Below, piece by piece: positions 14,622 to 22,406 of a stretch of 32,695 bases of DNA. This stretch comes from Candidatus Bathyarchaeota archaeon. GTDB lineage: Archaea; Thermoproteota; Bathyarchaeia; Bathyarchaeales; DTEX01. The translations under genes and the position numbers were made by a program. How positions within the stretch are numbered: the first letter of the stretch is position 1; every line of letters begins with the position of its first letter. The stretch spans positions 25,502 to 58,196 of the forward strand of contig PIYB01000009.1 in assembly GCA_003601835.1 (NCBI GenBank). The letters run 5' to 3'. The notes beneath the pieces are model-generated. The model was not told the origin of the DNA and searched no databases. It worked only from the letters and a program-made list of their open reading frames with translations.

Positions 14622-15299
14622 TTGGGTGAACAGGGAACGCGGAAGCATAAGGAGCAAATCTACCATTTCAACCGTATCTTTGAGAGGGCTATGAAGCGTC
14701 TAGAGTCGTCTCTTGATGTCCGTGATGAGGATAAAGTCAATATTTGGAGGTTTATCGAGCACTTGTTGGCCAAGGGGGTCAGCAAGGCCAGAGCGGTCAA
14801 ATACATCTATCATCTAGTTGTTCTAGCAAGGGTGACGGATAAGCCGTTTGAAAGTCTAGGAAGAAGAGACGTTGAGCGTTTAGTTAGCTGGATAAACGCG
14901 TCAGACTATTCAGAGAACACCAAGCGTGACTACAAGATAGTCTTGAAGAAGTTCTATCAGTGGCTTAGAGGCTGCAACGAGGAGGAACATGAGTACCCGG
15001 AAGAAGTAAAATGGATAAAGACGAGACTTAAAAGAAGAAGATTGCTGCCTCAAGCGTTGTTAACGCCCGAGGAAGTTAAGAAGCTCGTCAAGGCAGCAGA
15101 AAATCCACGAGACAAGGCCTTCATACTAACGCATTACGAGTCCGGATGCAGAATAGGCGAGACCCTCTCGCTAAGAATAGTTAACGTGAACTTCGACAAG
15201 TATGGCGCCGTCCTGATAGTTGACGGGAAGACAGGGCCCAGACGGGTGAGAGTGATAGCCGCCGCACCCGCATTAGCATCCTGGCTCAGCAAAGGTTGA
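14622..15299 (+). pseudogene. Tyrosine recombinase (XerA/phage integrase family), C-terminal catalytic part missing
   Basis: 225 codons. The SAM-like core-binding domain (about 5-120; KARAVKYIYHLVVLARV, YSENTKRDYKIVLKKFYQWL) is intact. The catalytic domain starts normally with LTPEEVKKLVKAAENPRDKA, the first catalytic Arg in GCRIGE, and the beta-hairpin Lys in VDGKTGPRRVRV. It then stops after ALASWLSKG. The HxxR box and the nucleophilic tyrosine, roughly 90 residues further, are absent and not visible in other frames downstream. It therefore cannot catalyse strand exchange. TTG 14622 is an open-frame start without a good ribosome site. Its place beside tRNA-Thr suggests a decayed integrative element. 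Confidence 0.85.
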
Positions 15300-15324
15300 G
15301 ATAAGCTCCCATAAAGGATTGAAA

Positions 15325-15498
15325 GTGAGAGATCCTGAGACAGTCCACGCAAAGTACGTACGGCTGTTAACCACCGCGACGGATGGACGCGCTAAAATAC
15401 AAGCCTTGATTGTGCCGTACCGCACTGGTAATGAGCTTGCCGTGAGGCTTGCCGCCGTCAAATCACGCTTGGTTCAGCCACGTGACGGATTCACCTAA
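15325..15498 (+). pseudogene. 57-codon ORF, possible C-terminal remnant of a larger protein
   Basis: A GTG-start frame of 57 codons follows the broken integrase gene. It reads VHAKYVRLLTTATDGRAKIQ, then ALIVPYRTGNELAVRLA. The PYRTG stretch after a beta-rich run is loosely like the C-termini of heparinase-type polysaccharide lyases, but this is a weak impression. There is no good ribosome site. I regard it as a coding remnant of unknown origin. Confidence 0.3.
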
Positions 15499-15561
15499 AA
15501 TTTCATTAAGTTCCGAACGACATAATACCTGTTCACATAGAATGGTTGATGGGTGTTAACA

Positions 15562-16476
15562 ATGTACGATGTCATAATAATCGGCTCAGGACCCGCAGGG
15601 TTAACAGCAGCCATCTACACAGCCAGAGCAAAGCTGAAAACCCTTGTGGTCGCCGGCGTCATGTGGGGCGGGCAGCTGATGCTGACAACGGAGGTTGAAA
15701 ACTTCCCCGGATTCAAAGATGGTATCCTAGGTCCAGATTTGATGGACAACATGCGGCTGCAAGCTGAAAGGTTCGGCGCCGAGATTCTTTTTGAGGACGC
15801 TTCCTCCGTTGACTTCTCAACTAAACCCTTCAAGGTTGAAGCCGGCGGCAAAACCTACGAAGGTCGTTCCGTCATCATAGCCACGGGAGCCTCACCTAGG
15901 TGGCTGGGGCTGGAAAGCGAGCAACGTTTAAGAGGCAGAGGGGTTTCCGTCTGCGCCACCTGTGACGCCGCCTTCTTCAGGGACAAGGTAACGGTGGTTG
16001 TCGGAGGAGGCGACACAGCTATGGAGGAAGCGCTTGCTCTTTCCAAGTTCGCGAGGAAAGTCAAGGTTGTACATCGGAGAGACAAGCTGCGAGCCTCAAA
16101 GATTCTTCAGGAGAGAGCTTTCAATGACCCGAAGATAGAGTTCATCTGGAACAGTGTTGTGCAGGAAATCTTAGGCGAAGACAGGGTTGAAGGCGTTAGG
16201 CTGCGAAGAACAGACACGGGTGAAGAATCTGAGATGAAATGTGATGCTGTCTTCTTAGCCATTGGGCATAAACCGAACACGGAGATCTTCAAAGGACAAG
16301 TGGAGCTGGATGAGAAAGGCTACGTCGTTGCATACGACGAGACAAGAACAAGCGTGAAAGGCGTTTTCGTAGCCGGGGACGTACAGGACTTCCGTTACAA
16401 GCAAGCCGTCACAGCCGCAGGATCAGGATGTAAAGCAGCCTTAGACGTGATAAAATACTTGGATGAAGAAACATAG
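15562..16476 (+). CDS. trxB: Thioredoxin reductase (thioredoxin-disulfide reductase)
   Basis: 304 residues from ATG 15562, which has GGGTG upstream; GTG 15553 is an alternative. FAD-binding GSGPAG at 8-13, redox-active CATC at 131-134, NADPH-binding GGGDTA at 148-153 and the NADP-selective HRRDKLRAS at 171-179 are present, and VFVAGDVQDFRYKQAVTAAG closes the FAD site. The cytoplasmic homodimer passes electrons from NADPH through FAD to the CATC disulfide and on to thioredoxin. It is a complete gene in a region of broken ones. No thioredoxin gene is adjacent. A TATA-like box (CATAATAC, about 15520) lies upstream. Confidence 0.95.
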   Translation: MYDVIIIGSGPAGLTAAIYTARAKLKTLVVAGVMWGGQLMLTTEVENFPGFKDGILGPDLMDNMRLQAERFGAEILFEDASSVDFSTKPFKVEAGGKTYEGRSVIIATGASPRWLGLESEQRLRGRGVSVCATCDAAFFRDKVTVVVGGGDTAMEEALALSKFARKVKVVHRRDKLRASKILQERAFNDPKIEFIWNSVVQEILGEDRVEGVRLRRTDTGEESEMKCDAVFLAIGHKPNTEIFKGQVELDEKGYVVAYDETRTSVKGVFVAGDVQDFRYKQAVTAAGSGCKAALDVIKYLDEET

Positions 16477-16685
16477 AACACATTGCATCCGTTCTAGTTA
16501 AGCTCATTTTTTCATCAAACGTTGCTCGCTTGCCCCTACTAAAGCATATACTCTGTTCTCAACCGTTTCATCGAAACAGAAACTTTAATCAAAAAATCGA
16601 GAGGCATCTCTCAAAGAAAAGAATGCTGGACTACATCGAATACAGGATGTTTCAAACCTTTGTGTTTTTCTAAAAAAGAAGAAAG

Positions 16686-16845
16686 TTATTGAGGGGGCAA
16701 CGGATGCGGTCTTACCATTTTTCCCTCCTTGCTCGTAAGACTCCATGGCTGCCCACGTGTATTCCAAAGCTGCAAGAGCGTCCCTACCTGAGGCTCTCAA
16801 CTGTTCGCCGTCATATTCCGGGTTGACAAGTGGACCGGCACCCTT
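16686..16845 (-). pseudogene. C-terminal remnant of a Gfo/Idh/MocA-type sugar dehydrogenase
   Basis: On the minus strand about 42 codons read GAGPLVNPEYDGEQLRASGR then DALAALEYTWAAMESYEQGGK, the end of an NAD(P)-dependent Gfo/Idh/MocA oxidoreductase. A one-base shift then gives MVRPHPLPPQ and TAA at 16686-16688, the natural-looking C-terminus. Upstream a TAG stops the frame at 16846-16848 and nothing of the Rossmann domain remains. The break coincides with a 17-bp sequence that also occurs at 23979. Confidence 0.55.
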
Positions 16846-16974
16846 CTAACTGAAACGGATGAAACTGTTGACGCTCGTTTCTTCGATTTAAACGATCTTC
16901 CCAAAGTCTCCCGGATCTGTTTAGAAACCCTTGAAGACCTAAAGAACTATGACGGACAGTTGATCTTAAAATAA
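16801..16974 (+). pseudogene. C-terminal remnant of a NUDIX hydrolase
   Basis: A 57-codon open stretch reads LFAVIFRVDKWTGTLLTETD, then ETVDARFFDLNDLPKVSRIC and LETLEDLKNYD. The W-x-G-x-L and E-x-x-ARFF-x-L-x-DLP pattern is typical of the last third of NUDIX hydrolases. The NUDIX box itself is missing, so it is inactive. Its first about 45 bases overlap the minus-strand dehydrogenase remnant; the true boundary is probably near 16846. Confidence 0.5.
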
Positions 16975-16993
16975 TCACGTGCCAACAGTCAGT

Positions 16994-17958
16994 TCAACGG
17001 GACTCCAAAACCGAGAGGAGCGCCTTGATGTATCCAACAGCGTAGGCGGTGGCTACCTGATGCTGCTGGGTGTCACCGGTAATCAGCGGCACATGATCCG
17101 GGTTCACCGGTCCATCGAACCCGTTTTCCTGCAAGGCTTGAAGAATCTGAAGCATGTTCACGTCCCGTCGTCGATGGCGACCTCCTCGAATCTGCCTGAA
17201 GCTAGGAGAGAACCTTTGACGTTTCTGAGGTGCACCTCGAAGATTTTTCCTTCTCTGCCGAAACGCTGGATCTCTTCAAACATAAGCCGTGTTCCACCAG
17301 CCTCGTATCTTGTGCCAACGCAGTAAAGCAATCCGTTATTTTTGCTTGGGACGGCTTCAAGTATCCGGCGCCACCCTTCGGTGGTGAACGGGGCTTCGGG
17401 AACAGGCGGGTCAGATGGGTGTAGAGCTATTTTTACCCCGGAGTCTTCGGCTACTGGAACCATCGTTCCGTAAAGTTCTATGCATCGGGACCAGTACTCC
17501 TCAACCGGAATCTTGGGGTCCCAGAGTCTTCCCGGTTGCCTCTGTTTTGCAGCGTGCAGATCATAGGCTCTCATTTTGTATCCTCCTCTGTGTTCAGCTA
17601 TGTGGGTCATGAAAACACCGGGGGTTCCGTGGAGAAGAGGTCTAGCGATAGGTATTGAAGCCTCGCCTAGAGCCATTATGGTTTTGCAGAGGTTCTCGAC
17701 TTCCTTTTCTCCTTCAGGTTTTCCTCTGAAGAAATTTGGAGTTTCAGGTAATGTAACCCGGTAAATGTTGAGGTTTGCCGCCTGAAGTTTTCTTTTCATC
17801 CTCGCAAGTTTTTCCGGGTCAGCGTATCCCCGTTCTTTGACGCCTGGCACGTTAAGCGGATTGTGTATGTCAATTCCGTCCACGCCGATCTGTGAAGCTC
17901 ATCTTAGGTAGTCCTCGGAAAGGCTTCTTTCCCAAACCGTAATCTTCAACCAAATCAT
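16994..17958 (-). pseudogene. uxuA: Mannonate dehydratase (UxuA family), disrupted by an in-frame TGA and a frameshift
   Basis: ATG 17958 opens a frame reading MIWLKITVWERSLSEDYLR, meets TGA at 17899-17901 where Trp would fit, and continues ASQIGVDGIDIHNP through 230 codons. Family motifs follow: ALHPSDPP, CVGTRYEAGG and FEVHLRNVKGS. At about 17158-17165 one base seems missing: the frame shows DDGT-stop, while the next frame gives DVNMLQILQALQENGFDGP and VNPDHVPLITGD to TGA at 16994-16996. Repaired, the protein would be about 320 residues, close to UxuA length. The enzyme makes 2-keto-3-deoxygluconate from D-mannonate in hexuronate breakdown. Two independent lesions favour true inactivation over a single read error. 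A GH4 gene of the uronidase type lies 1.5 kb away. Confidence 0.85.
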
Positions 17959-18148
17959 CCCGTCGAATAAGATTCTTGTGTTCAATGCGCCGATTTATGT
18001 TTTTGCAGACCTAAAGCATTCAACGCTGTCCTGCAGGTTAGATCGGTGGCGGACTTAACCGCATTAGAGATAGAGATGAAACGCTTAGAACGGTTACCCG
18101 GCAAGGTTTGTGCAAGAGATAAATAGCTGAAATTCATTGTCATAAAGG

Positions 18149-18970
18149 GTGGTCGTTAAGCAGGTGCCAGAATTGAGTCAGATCGGTAAGGCAATCAGAC
18201 TTGAAAGAATAATGAACCGCGAAACTGGAAAGACGATAATCGTTCCAATGGACCACGGAGTAACACTCGGCCCGGTTCGAGGCTTGCTGGACATGGCGGA
18301 GATGGTGAACAAGGTTGCTGAAGGAGGAGCCAACGCTGTCTTGGGGCATATCGGTTTGCCGCTTTACGGTCACAGAAGATACGGACGAGACATCGGGCTT
18401 ATCCTGCATCTCATGGGTAGCTCCATATTGAGCCCTGACCCGAACAACAAGGTTCTGGTCATGACCGTGGAAGAAGCCTTAGTCATAGGCGCAGACGCAG
18501 TAAGCGTTCACATCAACATCGGGGCAGAAAACGACGCAGAGATGCTTAGGATTCTAGGGGAGGTTTCCAGGCAATGCATGAGGTGGGGAATGCCGCTGGT
18601 TGCAATGATGTATCCGAGAGGGAAGAAGGTGAAATCGGAGCATGATGTTGAAGCAGTGAAACTCGCGGCAAGAATAGGGGCGGAGCTCGGAGCAGACATA
18701 GTGAAAACAAACTACACAGGTGACATCGACAGTTTCAAGGAGGTCGTCAAAGGATGCCCGGCGCCAGTTGTGATCGCCGGAGGACCAAAGGTTGAAACCC
18801 AAGAAGACGTGCTTCAAATGGTGTGGGAAGCCATGCAAGCAGGTTGCGCCGGCGCCTCAATAGGGAGAAACGTGTTTCAAGCAGAAGACCCCACGAAGAT
18901 GGTGCGGGCGCTTTACAGAATTGTCCATGAAGGATGGGACGTGGACGAAGCAAAGAAGGAGCTTGAATAA
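18149..18970 (+). CDS. 2-amino-3,7-dideoxy-D-threo-hept-6-ulosonate synthase (ADH synthase; DhnA-type aldolase)
   Basis: 273 residues. [18 protein letters not shown] (31-48) and the Schiff-base lysine K186 in [15 protein letters not shown] are class I aldolase features. The KTNYTGD form, [20 protein letters not shown] and [13 protein letters not shown] resemble the methanogen ADH synthase more than fructose-bisphosphate aldolase, although the latter is the main alternative. ADH synthase condenses a 6-deoxy-5-ketofructose phosphate with aspartate semialdehyde at the start of archaeal aromatic amino acid synthesis. GTG 18149 lies about 27 nt after a TATA box (GATAAATAG, 18118), suggesting leaderless initiation; GTG 18164 is possible. 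The usual partner, 3-dehydroquinate synthase II, is not adjacent. Confidence 0.85.
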   Translation: MVVKQVPELSQIGKAIRLERIMNRETGKTIIVPMDHGVTLGPVRGLLDMAEMVNKVAEGGANAVLGHIGLPLYGHRRYGRDIGLILHLMGSSILSPDPNNKVLVMTVEEALVIGADAVSVHINIGAENDAEMLRILGEVSRQCMRWGMPLVAMMYPRGKKVKSEHDVEAVKLAARIGAELGADIVKTNYTGDIDSFKEVVKGCPAPVVIAGGPKVETQEDVLQMVWEAMQAGCAGASIGRNVFQAEDPTKMVRALYRIVHEGWDVDEAKKELE

Positions 18971-19104
18971 CCAGCTCTTCCCTTTCAACAAACCTATCTA
19001 ATCAAATAAGCTGTTCCTTCAAAATCTAATCCGTTTTCACGTCGCAGCGGAACCATACGAGACCTTATATCTGTCGCTGAAGAGGTAAAAACGTCGATTG
19101 GAGG

Positions 19105-19356
19105 TTGCAGCTGATAGCGAGAACCTACAAGATTCTAGGGTTGATCGGAGACGGCATAGCGGAAGAGAGATTTGGCTTCAACCTGGAACTCATCGGTCCG
19201 TATCCGTTCGGCGCCAAGTATTACCTTGACTCCGGCAAGAAATCTTCGTGGCATCCTGAGATAACCCGTGAGCTAATCTACGAGGCTGACGGAATCTTTA
19301 AAGGTCCAGTTGGCTTGCCTGATTGTTCAGCTTGCTGGGTGCTCGCAGATTTATAG
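19105..19356 (+). pseudogene. N-terminal fragment of an isocitrate/isopropylmalate dehydrogenase-family protein
   Basis: The frame reads TYKILGLIGDGIAEERFGFN, then LELIGPYPFGAKYYLDSGKK and ELIYEADGIFKGPVGLPD. This is the beginning of the beta-decarboxylating dehydrogenase family (IPMDH, tartrate dehydrogenase), but about 25 residues are missing after GDGI and everything after GPVGLPD is lost. The end coincides with the first copy of a 33-bp direct repeat. The remaining 84 codons cannot form an active enzyme. The TATA box (CTTATATCTG, about 19057) is still present. Confidence 0.7.
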
Positions 19357-19379
19357 AACCTATCATAGAACTCACTGTG
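19347..19379 (+). repeat. 33-bp direct repeat, copy 1
   Basis: Matches 19413-19445 at 32 of 33 positions (A/G difference at base 11). The copies are separated by 33 bp of unrelated sequence, so the period is 66 bp. Each contains a TATA-like GATTTATAG and the small palindrome CTATCATAG. Confidence 0.9.
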
Positions 19380-19412
19380 GGCTGGCGCACCTTCACTTTA
19401 TCAGCATCCGAA

Positions 19413-19445
19413 AGATTTATAGGACCTATCATAGAACTCACTGTG
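19413..19445 (+). repeat. 33-bp direct repeat, copy 2
   Basis: Second copy of the 19347-19379 repeat, ending 33 bp before ATG 19479 of the GH4 gene. The flanks of the two copies are unlike each other, so this is not a simple tandem duplication of a larger block. Confidence 0.9.
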
Positions 19446-19478
19446 AACGGGGCCTTAGGTTTAGTGAAGTTGATAAGG

Positions 19479-20831
19479 ATGAACGATATCAAGATAAGCA
19501 TAATCGGAGCGGGAAGCGCCGCCTTTTCTCTTGCTCTTGTCAGAGACTTGTGCCTTACTCCTAACCTTGAAGGCAGCACCGTCTGTTTCATGGACATAAA
19601 CGAGGAAAGGTTGAAAGCGGTCTACACGCTTTGCCGCAGATACGCTGAAGAAACGAACGTCAAATTGAGGCTTGAACAGACGACTGACCGAAAGGAATCT
19701 TTACAGGACGCTGACTTCGTGATAAACACAGCTTTGGTCGTCGGGTACAGCGGGTACAGAGCAGGCTGGAACCTCGGCTTCAAACATGGGTACAGGTTCG
19801 GCGGCAGCCTTCACATAATGCATGATGAAGGATTCTGGATAAACTATTATCAGCTCCGACTTTTCGAATCCATAGTCAACGACATACTGGACATCTGCCC
19901 CGACGCTTGGTATCTTAAACTCGCCAACCCCGTTCTAGCGGGAACAACGTTCCTAGGCCGCAAATATCCGAAACTCAAGTTCATCGGTTTATGTCACGGT
20001 TACCTCGGGGTTTTCTACATCGCCTCGGTTCTTGGGCTTGACAGGGAAAAGTTGGCCTTCAAAGCTCCAGGGGTTAACCATTTCATCTGGATGACGGAGT
20101 TCCGTTACAACGGTGAAGACGCCTATCCGCTTTTGGATGAATGGATAGAAAAAGACTCAGAGAACTACTGGAAAACATGCCAGTTCAGCGAGTATATGGG
20201 CCCTAAAGCCGTAGACCTTTACAGAAGATTCGGAGTTTTCCCCATCGGTGACACTTGCACGCCCGGCGGAGGATCGTGGCCTTGGTGGTATCATGTAGAC
20301 GACGAAACGGAAAAAAGATGGAAGGAAGACCCAAAAGGATGGTGGCGGTGGGCGCTTGAACCTTCCAGCGTAGACCGGGCTTCGGAGTTAATGAAGACAG
20401 CGTACGACCCGTCCGTTAAGGTTACAAGTGTCTATCCTCCAAGAAAATCGCGTGAAAGCATAATCAACATCGTGGAATCAATATCCTGTGACATACCAAG
20501 AGTCTTTCAAGTCAACATCTTGAACACCGACAGTTTTGTTCCGGGGGTCCCAAGAGATTTCGAGGTTGAGGTTCCAGCGGTCGTAAGCAGAACCGGCGTC
20601 AAACCTGAAAGAACCCGAGGGCTGCCTAAAGCCTTAACTTCTTACCTGTTGAGGGACAGGGTTGCACCGGTCGAGATTGAACTCGAAGCATATGAAAACG
20701 GAGACAAAGAAAGGCTATTGGATTTGGTGATGATGGACCCTTGGACCCGGTCAGAGGAGCAGGCGAGAAACCTTCTGAATGACATCTTGGCTCTTCCACA
20801 ATACAAAGAAATGCAGAAACACTACAGATAA
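19479..20831 (+). CDS. Glycoside hydrolase family 4 (NAD- and metal-dependent), CHGx type, candidate alpha-glucuronidase/galacturonidase
   Basis: 450 residues from ATG 19479; the frame is open to 19323 only because it crosses the repeat region, and GTG 19464 is an alternative. NAD-binding GAGSAAF at 10-16, ANPVLAGTT at 149-157, the metal-binding motif C172-H173-G174-Y175 and H201 in GVNHFIWM mark GH4. These enzymes cleave glycosides by an NAD-dependent oxidation-elimination mechanism. The CHGx motif distinguishes uronidases from the CHSV, CHEV and CNVP groups, so an alpha-glucuronidase or alpha-galacturonidase is most likely. No signal peptide: cytoplasmic. Its neighbour, a broken mannonate dehydratase, fits hexuronate metabolism. 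Confidence 0.85.
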   Translation: MNDIKISIIGAGSAAFSLALVRDLCLTPNLEGSTVCFMDINEERLKAVYTLCRRYAEETNVKLRLEQTTDRKESLQDADFVINTALVVGYSGYRAGWNLGFKHGYRFGGSLHIMHDEGFWINYYQLRLFESIVNDILDICPDAWYLKLANPVLAGTTFLGRKYPKLKFIGLCHGYLGVFYIASVLGLDREKLAFKAPGVNHFIWMTEFRYNGEDAYPLLDEWIEKDSENYWKTCQFSEYMGPKAVDLYRRFGVFPIGDTCTPGGGSWPWWYHVDDETEKRWKEDPKGWWRWALEPSSVDRASELMKTAYDPSVKVTSVYPPRKSRESIINIVESISCDIPRVFQVNILNTDSFVPGVPRDFEVEVPAVVSRTGVKPERTRGLPKALTSYLLRDRVAPVEIELEAYENGDKERLLDLVMMDPWTRSEEQARNLLNDILALPQYKEMQKHYR

Positions 20832-20888
20832 ACGAGACTTCACAACGCACCGCTTATCTGGATGTACCGAAGCAAGTCCGCCTCGAGA

Positions 20889-21029
20889 TTAACAGAAAAA
20901 AGGGATTTTGGTATATACGGCTAAGATCTCGCTCTTCTGGATTTGATGAAGGACACTACTGCTACGGCTGCTGCGGCAAAGGAAAACTGATGGAGAAAGC
21001 GTAGAAAGTGCTAGAATCTTGTATTTCAT
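20889..21029 (-). CDS. Possible small hydrophobic protein, perhaps frameshifted
   Basis: ATG 21029 has a strong GGAGGGGGCG ribosome site directly upstream on the minus strand. The frame encodes MKYKILALSTLSPSVFL and runs to 46 codons with an unconvincing end. One base shift after SVF gives instead FAAAAVAVVSFIKSRRARS and TAG at 20921-20923, a hydrophobic helix with a basic tail such as ends a membrane-anchored protein. That suggests a small membrane protein of about 36 residues with an indel, or the two ends of a larger deleted secreted protein. A palindromic TATA box (21105-21116) could serve it. Confidence 0.35.
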   Translation of the reverse strand: MKYKILALSTLSPSVFLCRSSRSSSVLHQIQKSEILAVYTKIPFFC

Positions 21030-21104
21030 CGCCCCCTCCTGAAATCTCTATTTTCCCCTGTATTCATCTTTCTTTGTAACAAAAACGGTGCTCTAACTGT
21101 AATT

Positions 21105-21116
21105 CTTATATAAGCA
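21105..21116. promoter_or_regulatory. TATA box in divergent region
   Basis: CTTATATAAG is a strong and symmetrical TATA box. It sits about 75 nt before the plus-strand hydrolase gene and about 80 nt before the minus-strand small ORF, so either could use it. Confidence 0.5.
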
Positions 21117-21188
21117 GGCGGCAACATTGTGGCTCATGTACGCTTGCTTTACAAAGATATCAAATAACACGGTTTAAGTGGGAACATA

Positions 21189-22220
21189 GTGAACGTAAAA
21201 GCTAGGATTCTATTCGTTTCAGTAATCGGAACCATTCTTGTGTCATGTATTCTCTACGGGTGCTTTTTCATCTTTTCCGGTAACGAAGGAGAGGAAATAA
21301 CCAAACCTCCGAACACAACAATAACGAAATACAAAGGAATTTGGCTGCCGTCCCTGAGGGAAGTGAATATCTCGCTGCGCGATATTGACAGCCTGAAACT
21401 GGACGGAGTCAACATAGTCGCAATCAGCGTCAAAATATGCCTTGAAGGAGACAGCATCATGGAATGCGAGAGCGAAAAACAGATCAGAAATGCAATAAAC
21501 GAATTCCACAAAAACGGCATCCGGGTCTTCTTGATTATTAACCCTGCTCACCCGGATTTCGGAATAAACCCGTTCTCCTCTGAGGCTAGCGGCAAGCCTC
21601 TGCTGGACAAGATTACGTCCATTGTTCTGAAATGGGCAAACATCTCTGAGATGTATGGGATCGAAATCTTCTGTCCAGCAAATGAACCGCAACTTCTGTC
21701 CTACCAAAAGGAAAAGGACGTGTCTGATTGGGCACAAGAGTTGTTGCCGAAGCTGCGAGAAATATATCACGGCAAAATAGGTTTCAGGGTTCAAAACATG
21801 GCTGAAGGCTTTGCCGTTTACAACTTGACAGGATACGATTACGTTGTGTTCGGTGGGTTGACGTGCACAAAGGATATTGAAGAGAATCCGGGATGGGTGG
21901 AAAACATTATCAAACGTGCAGTGAACCGCCTAAAAGAAGTTTATCCGGGTCAGAAATACATCTTTTTCGACTGTGGAGCGTTCACGGGTCCTGACTATTA
22001 TTGGTGGGAACCCATCGCACCTGCAAACATGGCCCATACAATGCCCGATTTGCCGAGAGACTTTTTTACCGTCTCTAACCAGTCTCAAGCCGAGTTTTAT
22101 GATATGTTCTTCAACATAACTTGGGATGAGACTGAAGGATATTTCATTCCGGTTTACAAGGGTTGGGAGTACAGAGGGAAACCAGCTGAAAAGGTTATCA
22201 GAGAATGGTTTAACAAGTAG
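21189..22220 (+). CDS. Membrane-anchored putative TIM-barrel glycoside hydrolase
   Basis: 343 residues. Residues about 6-30 (ILFVSVIGTILVSCILYGCF) are a hydrophobic signal or anchor helix; the LYGC could also be a lipobox. An extracellular domain follows from KGIWLPSLREV. The pattern of N-terminal strand, LDGVNIVAISV, KNGIRVFLIINP and especially EIFCPANEPQLL, an Asn-Glu pair after a strand, resembles clan GH-A barrels, where this Glu is the acid/base. The end GWEYRGKPAEKVIREWF is common in GH113-like proteins. A clear second catalytic Glu was not located, so the exact family and activity are open. Asn-x-Ser/Thr sites are frequent, as in secreted archaeal proteins. Confidence 0.65.
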   Translation: MNVKARILFVSVIGTILVSCILYGCFFIFSGNEGEEITKPPNTTITKYKGIWLPSLREVNISLRDIDSLKLDGVNIVAISVKICLEGDSIMECESEKQIRNAINEFHKNGIRVFLIINPAHPDFGINPFSSEASGKPLLDKITSIVLKWANISEMYGIEIFCPANEPQLLSYQKEKDVSDWAQELLPKLREIYHGKIGFRVQNMAEGFAVYNLTGYDYVVFGGLTCTKDIEENPGWVENIIKRAVNRLKEVYPGQKYIFFDCGAFTGPDYYWWEPIAPANMAHTMPDLPRDFFTVSNQSQAEFYDMFFNITWDETEGYFIPVYKGWEYRGKPAEKVIREWFNK

Positions 22221-22280
22221 CTGAAAAGGCAAAAATTTCATGCATCGATGAAAAATGCTTTTCCCGAATGTTTTTCAGCT
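22219..22280 (+). terminator. Long inverted repeat after the hydrolase gene
   Basis: AGCTGAAAA (22219-22227) and TTTTCAGCT (22272-22280) pair perfectly and enclose a smaller TTTCAT/ATGAAA hairpin. It begins inside the stop codon of the hydrolase gene and may end its transcript or stabilise its 3-prime end. Confidence 0.4.
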
Positions 22281-22406
22281 TCACGGTGCCGCACATCAAA
22301 AACCGTGTCTTCGGAACCTCTTAACCCGAAAGATACTTCGATAAAGCAGGATGTTAGCCATTAAACCTGAAGAATCCGCAGTTTGAACAAGTTTAGTTGC
22401 TTTAAT

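Noticed and set aside
19347-19445. Two-repeat CRISPR-like unit (33-bp repeat, 33-bp spacer)
   Set aside because: Only two copies, no cas genes, no leader, and the sequence lies between a gene fragment and a gene start. Better explained as a promoter or operator duplication or deletion scar.
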